Source: DALYDK01 sp031973215
GTDB lineage: Bacteria; Patescibacteriota; Saccharimonadia; Saccharimonadales; CAIOMD01
Assembly: GCA_031973215.1 (NCBI GenBank)
Contig: DALYDK010000002.1
Span: 71,210-135,209 of the forward strand
Direction of reading: 5' to 3'
Length of the DNA stretch: 64,000 nt
Made by a program: the position numbers and the translations under genes. Each line of letters begins with the position of its first letter. The stretch's first letter is position 1. The notes under the pieces are model-generated. The model did no database searches. It was given only the letters and a program-made list of their open reading frames with translations, and was not told where the DNA came from. Below are positions 58,910 to 64,000 of the stretch, piece after piece.

Positions 58910-59128
58910 TTAAGATTCTGTGTTTGGATCATCTTTTCTATGAGGATAATTTGGCGCAACAATCCTTAAACCGCTAAGAAATTTTCCTCTTCCATTAGAT
59001 GTTTTAACAATTCCTCTTAGCTGTTGTTCTCTGGTTATTTTTATATTATTTTCATAATCTGCTGGAACTATGAAATCAGGATAAGGAACATCATTATCTC
59101 CGTCAACGAATTGCTCATGTTTTGCCAT
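58910..59128 (-). CDS. Small hypothetical protein
   Basis: 72 residues, hydrophilic, Asp-rich in the first third (QFVDGDNDVPYPDF) and basic towards the end (GRGKFLSGLRIVAPNYPHRK). The start at 59128 (MAKHEQ) follows GGAG at a distance of about 9-10 bases; a second possible ATG lies at 59143. No family recognised. It lies between two tRNA/insert regions and could be cargo or an ordinary small gene. Confidence 0.5.
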   Translation of the reverse strand: MAKHEQFVDGDNDVPYPDFIVPADYENNIKITREQQLRGIVKTSNGRGKFLSGLRIVAPNYPHRKDDPNTES

Positions 59129-59180
59129 ATTATTTGTCTCCATTAATATGCTAATTTTTCCACTAAAAAAGTCTGCACTT

Positions 59181-59233
59181 AAAAATCCAGGACATGCCTG
59201 GACTCTTAAGTTGGTGGGTGATGAGGGATTCGA
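59181..59233 (-). repeat. Direct repeat B: tRNA-Val 3' end plus terminator (copy 2)
   Basis: 53 bases identical to 59370-59422. It includes the tRNA-Val 3' fragment 59212-59233 (TCGAATCCCTC, acceptor strand and CCA on the minus strand) and the TCCAGG/CCTGGA terminator. The exact match points to a recent event. Confidence 0.85.
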
Positions 59234-59321
59234 CCTACCTTTGGCAGGCCCGTCGCAACACCTATGCAAACTAGTTTGCAAGGGTTGGCTCCCTTGCGAC
59301 CAGCAGACTTGCTGGTCTCAC
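59234..59321 (-). repeat. Structured insert, copy 4 (tRNA-Val T-loop site)
   Basis: On the minus strand: GTGA, a perfect 8-base-pair hairpin GACCAGCA/TGCTGGTC, GCAAGG, then CCAACCC, a central hairpin TGCAAA/TTTGCA, GACGGG, and GGTAGG. It is followed directly by TCGAATCCC of a tRNA-Val 3' copy, so it sits at the T-loop. Upstream of it lies an inverted copy of the tRNA-Val T-arm (about 59335-59362 on the + strand). Confidence 0.7.
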
Positions 59322-59369
59322 CCCTCCCTCTCTGCTCGGGGGTCGGGTTTTCAAATCCCTCTGCAACTA

Positions 59370-59422
59370 AAAAATCCAGGACATGCCTGGACTCTTAAGT
59401 TGGTGGGTGATGAGGGATTCGA
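59370..59422 (-). repeat. Direct repeat B (copy 1, part of intact tRNA-Val)
   Basis: The 53-base unit that is exactly repeated at 59181-59233. It covers the terminator (TCCAGG at 59375-59380 with CCTGGA at 59386-59391, T run on the minus strand) and the 3' 22 bases of tRNA-Val. Confidence 0.85.
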
Positions 59423-59477
59423 ACCCCCGACCCCCTCGGTGTAAACGAGATGCTCTAGCCAACTGAGCTAATCACCC
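59401..59477 (-). tRNA. tRNA-Val (anticodon TAC)
   Basis: Acceptor GGGTGAT/ATCACCC, anticodon loop TTTACAC, T-loop TTCGAAT, encoded CCA. Canonical. Its 3' end is duplicated 189 bases downstream. Confidence 0.95.
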
Positions 59478-59505
59478 AATGATAAGATTATACTTTAAAA
59501 ATGAA

Positions 59506-59592
59506 TGGTGCGCGAGAGAGGACTTGAACCTCCACAACCTTTCGGCCACTACCACCTCAAGGTAGCGCGTCTACCAATTCCGCCACTCGCGC
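59506..59592 (-). tRNA. tRNA-Leu (anticodon GAG)
   Basis: Class II tRNA with long variable arm. Acceptor GCGCGAG/CTCGCGC, anticodon stem CTACC/GGTAG with loop TTGAGGT, T-loop TTCAAGT, encoded CCA. An interrupted second copy lies immediately upstream (59632-59923). Confidence 0.95.
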
Positions 59593-59637
59593 AAATTATT
59601 GCATTTAAAGGTTCAAGGAATAATTATAATCGGACTT

Positions 59638-59744
59638 GGCCACGGTTCCAAATGATTCTCATTTGGCCCTCGACCCCGCCTCAACTCTGGTGCATCTGCA
59701 CGCAGGGTTTCCGGCCTTGCGACTAGCAGACATGCTGGTTTCAC
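59638..59744 (-). repeat. Structured insert, copy 1 (tRNA-Leu T-loop site)
   Basis: On the minus strand: GTGA, hairpin ACCAGCA/TGCTAGT (one mismatch), GCAAGG, CCGGAAACCC, central hairpin GTGCA/TGCAC, GGCGGGGTCGAGGG, hairpin CCAAATG/CATTTGG, and ACCGTGGCC. 107 bases. Its conserved strands nearly match copy 3. Confidence 0.8.
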
Positions 59745-59787
59745 CTCCACAACCTTTCGGCCACTACCACCTCAAGGTAGCGCGTCT

Positions 59788-59907
59788 GGCACGATTCTAC
59801 TTAATAGCAATTATTTGCTATTAAATCGATTCTCGCCCCCACCTCGCCTTTGCGGCGTTCGCCGTACCTGGGCTGCGGTCTTGCAAAGTGCCAATGGCAC
59901 TTTTCAC
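59788..59907 (-). repeat. Structured insert, copy 2 (tRNA-Leu D-loop site)
   Basis: On the minus strand: GTGA, a perfect 8-base-pair hairpin AAAGTGCC/GGCACTTT, GCAAGA, CCGCAGCCC, a central hairpin CGGCG/CGCCG, GGTGGGGGCGAG, a long hairpin TTTAATAGCA/TTGCTATTAA, and AATCGTGCC. 120 bases. The order of parts matches copies 1, 3 and 4, but most paired sequences differ. Confidence 0.8.
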
Positions 59908-59978
59908 AATTCCGCCACTCGCGCAAATTTTTAATATACAACCAAAGTATATTACATAGTTTTTTAAGATAACTCAAG

Positions 59979-60215
59979 TTATTTTTGTTTTAGTAAAACA
60001 ATTAGACCGTCCAAGGCAACCATAGCAAAGACTAAATTAAGAGCAAAGCCAGCATAAGCCTCTAGCTCTAGCTGATAAATAGCCAAGAAAAGCCCACCTA
60101 ACAAATTTACAAATAAGTACCAAAATGCCGTTGGCTTCCATTTTTGCTTAGTTACCAAAATAAAACTTGTAAGAATCATTAACGAACCTAAGTATCCAAG
60201 AGCAGTAATTATCAT
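59979..60215 (-). CDS. Small three-helix membrane protein (CBU_0592-like)
   Basis: 78 residues with three membrane helices: LGYLGSLMILTSFIL, FWYLFVNLLGGLFLAIYQ and FALNLVFAMVALDGLIVL. The pattern (QxxKP between helices 1 and 2, NLLGG in helix 2) is that of a small family of unknown function found in many bacteria. It lies 3 bases downstream of the GlcD-like gene and is probably co-transcribed. Confidence 0.75.
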   Translation of the reverse strand: MIITALGYLGSLMILTSFILVTKQKWKPTAFWYLFVNLLGGLFLAIYQLELEAYAGFALNLVFAMVALDGLIVLLKQK

Positions 60216-60218
60216 TGG

Positions 60219-61850
60219 CTATATCCTAGGCATAAAATTGTAAAGATGGTTCAAGTTGTAATTATTTCTAATTTGTTTTTGAACATCTGGCATATTAACA
60301 TCAATTTTTACTCCAGGATTTAAGGACCCGTAGGGGTCAAACGCCTGTTTTATCTGCCGGAAAATCTGGTAAAGCTGAGTACCGTACATCATTTCTACAA
60401 AAGGCCCTCTGAGTCTGCCGTCATTCAGTTGGCCGGTAATTGAACCACCAAGATCAGTGACCATTTTATAATAAGCATTCATCATTTTTATAACCTTTTG
60501 TCTCTCACCCACTTGAGAAAGGTCAAAAGATGGCATTGTCTGCAAATTACTCTCTCCAGCATGGCCCCAAATTGCTTTTGAGACATCAAATTCATCGCAT
60601 AGACGATATAGTTTAACAATATATTCATTGAGTCTTTCAGAGGGAATAACGGCATCTCCAATTATGGGCAAGGGCTTTTTTGCGCTAGCAGACTGCCAAA
60701 GGACCGCTGCGGCTGAATCGCGCATTTTCCAATAATCTTCTTGGTCGAATGGATCTTTCGTAATAATTGCTTTTAGAGCATATTTTTCTAATATTTTAAT
60801 TGATTTTTTAGCCAATTTCTTTTGTTTTCGATTACTAAGCTCATCGAATTCGGTTAGCAAAATTATCTTTGGGTGAGGCTTTCTGATTATTTTTCTAAGA
60901 TGATTTGGGCTAGCTATGTCTAAGAAATCTAGTAAGTTAGAGTCAATTATTTCTAATGAACTTGGTTGAAGTTTTTTAATTTCATTTACTGCAGATGTTA
61001 ATTTATCCAAATTGTCATAGAAACTAACTACTAAAGAGGTGTCAGGATTAAAACTTTCTCCTTCTAGGCTTATTTCAGATATTAGACCCAGAGTTCCTTG
61101 AGAACCAGCTATAAGTTTAGTTAGATTAAAATTGCCTTTAGAGTCTTTTACGGACCAAATGTCATAACCTGAATTATTCGATGCTAGAAAGGGTCTGGTC
61201 TTTTCTATTAGTTCTGCGTTATCGGTAAGTATGTTATCTAAGGTGCGATATATTTCACCTTCTAGGGTTGCTTGAGCTTTCTTTTTTCCAAGTTCTTTCT
61301 TGGAAATTATGCCAGTATCAATAACCTCGCCATTAGCAAGAATGACTCTTATGCTAGTTACAAATTCTTGTATGTTTCCGTATTTTATTGATCTACGGCC
61401 CCCAGCGTTATTTGCAACCGCACCGCCAATAGAAGAATATTCATAAGATGCCGGTGCTGCAGGAAAATAATGGCCGTGAGTCATCATAATTTGTTGTAGC
61501 GCACCAAAATTCATACCTGGCTGAACAGTAGTCAAGCCTTTGTTTGGGTCAAGCGTAAGTAGCTTGTTAAGATGAGCAGAAAAATTAATTAAAATACCAC
61601 CACCCAAAGATCCTCCCGAGTAGTCAGTGCCATATGCTCGAGCAGTTAGTGGAATATTGCGACCTCTCTCTGAAAGTTGCCAAGCAAATTTTGCTAATTT
61701 TCTAACATCCGATTCGCTTCTTGGATAAACTACTAACTGTGGAACAACCTTAAAAATACTCGCATCTGTCGAAAAATAATCTCTCGCATCAGAAGAAGTA
61801 GTGACTTCGCCGTCGAGATGTTCTTGTAAATATTGTGCCACCCTATTCAA
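60219..61850 (-). CDS. GlcD-like FAD oxidase paralogue lacking metal-site residues
   Basis: 543 residues, same two-domain fold as the protein at 19129-20781: FAD-binding part with RAYGTDYSGGSLGG and GGAVANNAGGRRS. In the C-terminal domain the conserved GHxGDGNxH reads GHAGESNLQ and SGEH reads TGQL, so the His and Glu residues expected to hold the metal or substrate are gone. FAD may still bind. It may have another substrate or be a redox partner. It precedes a small membrane protein gene. Confidence 0.83.
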   Translation of the reverse strand: MNRVAQYLQEHLDGEVTTSSDARDYFSTDASIFKVVPQLVVYPRSESDVRKLAKFAWQLSERGRNIPLTARAYGTDYSGGSLGGGILINFSAHLNKLLTLDPNKGLTTVQPGMNFGALQQIMMTHGHYFPAAPASYEYSSIGGAVANNAGGRRSIKYGNIQEFVTSIRVILANGEVIDTGIISKKELGKKKAQATLEGEIYRTLDNILTDNAELIEKTRPFLASNNSGYDIWSVKDSKGNFNLTKLIAGSQGTLGLISEISLEGESFNPDTSLVVSFYDNLDKLTSAVNEIKKLQPSSLEIIDSNLLDFLDIASPNHLRKIIRKPHPKIILLTEFDELSNRKQKKLAKKSIKILEKYALKAIITKDPFDQEDYWKMRDSAAAVLWQSASAKKPLPIIGDAVIPSERLNEYIVKLYRLCDEFDVSKAIWGHAGESNLQTMPSFDLSQVGERQKVIKMMNAYYKMVTDLGGSITGQLNDGRLRGPFVEMMYGTQLYQIFRQIKQAFDPYGSLNPGVKIDVNMPDVQKQIRNNYNLNHLYNFMPRI

Positions 61851-61903
61851 AATATTTATTTCCTAGTTAATTTGTTTATTTAATAATAACATAAGCGCCC
61901 CAG

Positions 61904-63670
61904 CTATTCTTTCTGCTGATAGCTAGTTTTAACCATCCATTCATTTACATTATTGTACCTGTCTTCGGGGCTATTTAATCTTCTAGAATCAACAATACCG
62001 TAGATTTGCTTGTTTGATAGATATAGGTACCTTGGCTGATAAAGACCAATTGCCGGTGCATCGTTTTTCCAACTAGATAAAAACGGCTTATATTTAGCTG
62101 CCCTTAAATCGTCTTTAGACCTTGACCTGCCGGATTCAAGTGCTAAGTCAGCCGCAGATGACTTGTATTCAGACAAATTAAGTCTAGAGCTACCAGAATT
62201 AGCCTGAGAAGAATGCCAGTAGGCATAAACATCAGGGTCAGAGCCAATATTTATGCCATATAAAAATACATCATATTCGTGATTTGGAATAAATGTTTGC
62301 GTTATTTGGTCGGCATTAACAAAAGAAACGTCTAGCTTAACGCCAACTTTTTCCCACTGTTTTTGTAGTTCTGTTGCAATTGCCGGATAAATTTCATTAT
62401 TTTCGGAAACTAATTTAAGTGACAATTCCTTGCCATCTTTTACTCGATATTTTCCATTTTCAGGAATTTTCCATCCTGCCTCATCTAGGAGCTTTGCAGC
62501 TTCTGCCTGATTAAAGCCTAGTTGCCAAAACTCTGAATTATAGCCTGTCTGATCATTTAATATGGGTTCTTTTACCTGAACAGCTTGATACCCCAATATT
62601 TTATTTATTTCTGTTGTGTTGGTTGCTCTGACTAATGCTTGCCTAACTTTTGTGTCTGTCAGGTTTGGAGCTGTCGTTTTCAAAAAGAACATAGTGGCAC
62701 TATTTAGAACAAATGGGTAGCTGTAGTCTGTAAAAATTTCATCATCCTTAAGTTTAAAACCGCCTGCGCTATCAACTCGTTTTGATTCAAGGGCTTTTTT
62801 GAGTTCATCTTGGTTTTCAAAAGTTTTTATAGAAAAACCGTCAAGAGATACTGCTGGTCTGTAATACTGATCATTCTTGATTAATTTAATTTCTTGATTA
62901 TTGCCCGACATTTCGGCACCTTGATATTTAAATGGCCCAGAACCTACTAAATCGTTAGTGTTATAGCCGTCAGATCTTAAGCTAGATATATCTACCTTTT
63001 CTAGGATATGCTGGGGTACTATGCCGTTGGTAAGTAAGTTAGGAAATGGCACAAAAGGCGCAGGAGTGGTGAACTTAACGGTGTAGTCGTCAACCTTTTC
63101 GACCTTAACTCCTTTCCATGCTGAACTAAGAGGAGATTTTGCAGCTGGATTCTGAATAGTAGAATATGTAAAGACAACATCATCTGCAGTAACAGGCTGG
63201 CCGTCATGCCACTGGGCGTTGTCCTTCAGCTTTACCGTAAAAACACTTGCGTTTGGACCCATTTCCCAACTTTTTGCCAAATCTCCGACTAGATTTCCTT
63301 GGTTGTCATAGGTAAGTAGAGATGAAAAAACCAGTTTTGAAACAGCCTTATCTACACTGTCGGTCGCAAATATAGGATTACCGTTTGACATACTGCCAAC
63401 TATTCCCTCTGTAAGAACCCCTCCGGCAACTGGCTTTGGCTCTAGATAATGTTTAGAAAGAGCTGTGGTCTGAAATATTACACCAAAAATTAAAATAAGC
63501 ATTAAGCTTACCCAGCCTATTAAAAATCTTCTGGCATAGACTAAATTTGACCATCGTCTAAATACATGCCGGTCTATATCTTTATTAATTTTCTGACCTA
63601 CGCCAGAAAGTTTACGACGATTTGCTCTGATGCGTCTTTTAAAATGCTTTTTAGATATCTTATTCTTCAT
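61904..63670 (-). CDS. Peptide ABC transporter substrate-binding protein, membrane-anchored
   Basis: 588 residues, SBP_bac_5 (OppA/DppA) fold. An Arg/Lys-rich cytoplasmic start of about 45 residues and one membrane helix (about 50-72) replace the usual lipobox. The binding domain begins GGVLTEGIVGSM and contains AKSWEMGPNASVFTVKLKD-type and WHDGQPVTADDVVFT signatures. It should capture oligopeptides, useful for a host-dependent organism that lacks amino acid synthesis. No permease genes are adjacent. It lies 11 bases downstream of secG. Confidence 0.88.
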   Translation of the reverse strand: MKNKISKKHFKRRIRANRRKLSGVGQKINKDIDRHVFRRWSNLVYARRFLIGWVSLMLILIFGVIFQTTALSKHYLEPKPVAGGVLTEGIVGSMSNGNPIFATDSVDKAVSKLVFSSLLTYDNQGNLVGDLAKSWEMGPNASVFTVKLKDNAQWHDGQPVTADDVVFTYSTIQNPAAKSPLSSAWKGVKVEKVDDYTVKFTTPAPFVPFPNLLTNGIVPQHILEKVDISSLRSDGYNTNDLVGSGPFKYQGAEMSGNNQEIKLIKNDQYYRPAVSLDGFSIKTFENQDELKKALESKRVDSAGGFKLKDDEIFTDYSYPFVLNSATMFFLKTTAPNLTDTKVRQALVRATNTTEINKILGYQAVQVKEPILNDQTGYNSEFWQLGFNQAEAAKLLDEAGWKIPENGKYRVKDGKELSLKLVSENNEIYPAIATELQKQWEKVGVKLDVSFVNADQITQTFIPNHEYDVFLYGINIGSDPDVYAYWHSSQANSGSSRLNLSEYKSSAADLALESGRSRSKDDLRAAKYKPFLSSWKNDAPAIGLYQPRYLYLSNKQIYGIVDSRRLNSPEDRYNNVNEWMVKTSYQQKE

Positions 63671-63681
63671 ATTAAGCCGTT

Positions 63682-63900
63682 TTAAGCGACTGTAATTCCC
63701 AAAATTATAGAAACAACAAAAACAATTGCTGTGATTATAGTTAACTGAAAGAGTGTTTTTTCTGAACCACGGCGCACCGTGTTAATCTCGGCGCTACCAC
63801 CAAAACCAGCACCAAGTCCTGCGCCTCTTACCTGCATTAATATAAAAATTATCATAATAATAGCCGAACCAACTGTAATGTAATTAAAGATATTATCCAT
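63682..63900 (-). CDS. secG: Preprotein translocase subunit SecG
   Basis: 72 residues with two membrane helices and the conserved middle loop MQVRGAGLGAGFGGSAE, typical of SecG. It stabilises the SecYEG channel. Its start overlaps the end of an incomplete upstream frame. Confidence 0.9.
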   Translation of the reverse strand: MDNIFNYITVGSAIIMIIFILMQVRGAGLGAGFGGSAEINTVRRGSEKTLFQLTIITAIVFVVSIILGITVA

Positions 63901-64000
63901 CTTTAGAACTGTTTACCTCCAACAAGATAGTTATTATATAGTTTACCAAACCTATGACTATACCGGCAAGTATTGCTGCCCAGAATGAGTCTGTTCCCAG
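63893..64000 (-). CDS. C-terminal end of a membrane protein (partial)
   Basis: An open frame of 35 residues entering from the right edge and ending in TAA at 63895-63893, overlapping the secG start by 8 bases. It contains one hydrophobic helix (WAAILAGIVIGLVNYIITIL). The overlap with secG is of the kind seen throughout this window, but the fragment is too short to identify and could be chance. Confidence 0.35.
   Translation of the reverse strand: MGTDSFWAAILAGIVIGLVNYIITILLEVNSSKDG

Larger units (their letters stand above)
59632..59923 (-). pseudogene. Second tRNA-Leu copy split by two structured inserts
   Basis: On the minus strand it reads the first 17 bases of tRNA-Leu (59923-59908), insert 2, then 43 identical bases (59787-59745) covering the D-arm 3' side, anticodon arm and variable arm, insert 1, then AAGTCC (59637-59632), and stops. 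Insert 2 replaces exactly the D-loop GGT and insert 1 exactly GTTC of the T-stem/T-loop. The acceptor 3' strand is missing, so it is not a normal tRNA. Confidence 0.85.

Noticed and set aside
59638..59744. Twister-sister ribozyme
   Set aside because: GCAAGGCCG is shared with the twister-sister core, but the partner loop with the cleavage dinucleotide and the order of stems are not found.
58600..59824. Open frames of 60-120 codons across the tRNA and insert cluster
   Set aside because: They are translations of tRNA genes, terminators and structured inserts, with repeated low-complexity peptides and no ribosome sites.
59234..59907. Inserts as group I or group II introns
   Set aside because: They start GTGA, which recalls the group II 5' end, but at about 100 bases they lack domain V, the P7/P3 core and any splice logic; the exons do not join to a full tRNA, and one copy is antisense.
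58706..59907. CRISPR array or integron attC sites
   Set aside because: The spacing is irregular, the units are structured throughout and lack the constant repeat of CRISPR or the core site of attC.

Overview
The window looks like a chromosomal segment of a Candidate Phyla Radiation bacterium, most likely a free-living or environmental member of Candidatus Saccharibacteria (TM7). The evidence is indirect. The DNA is AT-rich, genes are packed with 1 to 20 base overlaps, UGA is an ordinary stop codon (for example the pheS stop overlapping the pheT start), and many gene families are otherwise typical of Actinobacteria (DUF6325 plus SHOCT, DUF7144, a class II photolyase, nickel superoxide dismutase, an S-box riboswitch). 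No rRNA, CRISPR array, transposase or phage gene was recognised.

Layout. 0-3 kb: a membrane protein, rarA, and a tRNA-Gln locus broken up by tRNA-like fragments. 3-10.7 kb: a cell-surface protein with an LPNTG tail, a glycoside hydrolase of the mannosylglycerate hydrolase type, and an ABC exporter operon. 10.7-20 kb: stress and redox genes, namely a class II photolyase, a Clp ATPase, an Nramp-like transporter, rhodanese and glutaredoxin divergent from a Fur/PerR-type regulator, NDH-2 and a GlcD-like flavoprotein. 20.8-31 kb: metK under a SAM riboswitch, a DsbB-like protein, two AI-2E family permeases, rmuC, a second glycoside hydrolase and yajQ. 31-36 kb: pheST and a small actinobacterial-type membrane operon. 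36-40.4 kb: crtE-crtI-crtB for carotenoids, then nickel superoxide dismutase with its maturation protease. 40.4-44 kb: a translation operon rpmF-nusB-nudix-rnc-rpsP-khpA-trmD. 44-56 kb: leuS, a Mur ligase, ligA, htpX and lemA. 56-60 kb: small proteins, an L,D-transpeptidase and a cluster of tRNA genes. 60-64 kb: a second GlcD-like protein, an oligopeptide-binding protein and secG.

The most unusual content is in the tRNA regions. Five short structured inserts (88 to 120 bases) share the pattern GTGA, a hairpin, GCAAG, a central hairpin, a GC-rich strand and CGTGRC. Each abuts or interrupts a partial copy of a tRNA gene. In a second tRNA-Leu copy, two inserts replace exactly the D-loop GGT and the T-loop GTTC. 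The first hairpin is fully paired in four copies and has one mismatch in the fifth, although its sequence differs in all five, so structure is being conserved. I know of no described element of this form.

A second general signal is that about a dozen genes without a Shine-Dalgarno sequence have a -10 hexamer 6 to 7 bases before the start codon, which predicts leaderless mRNAs. Several genes form a plausible light and oxygen defence set (photolyase, carotenoids, NiSOD, PerR-like regulon), unexpected for a purely anaerobic epibiont.
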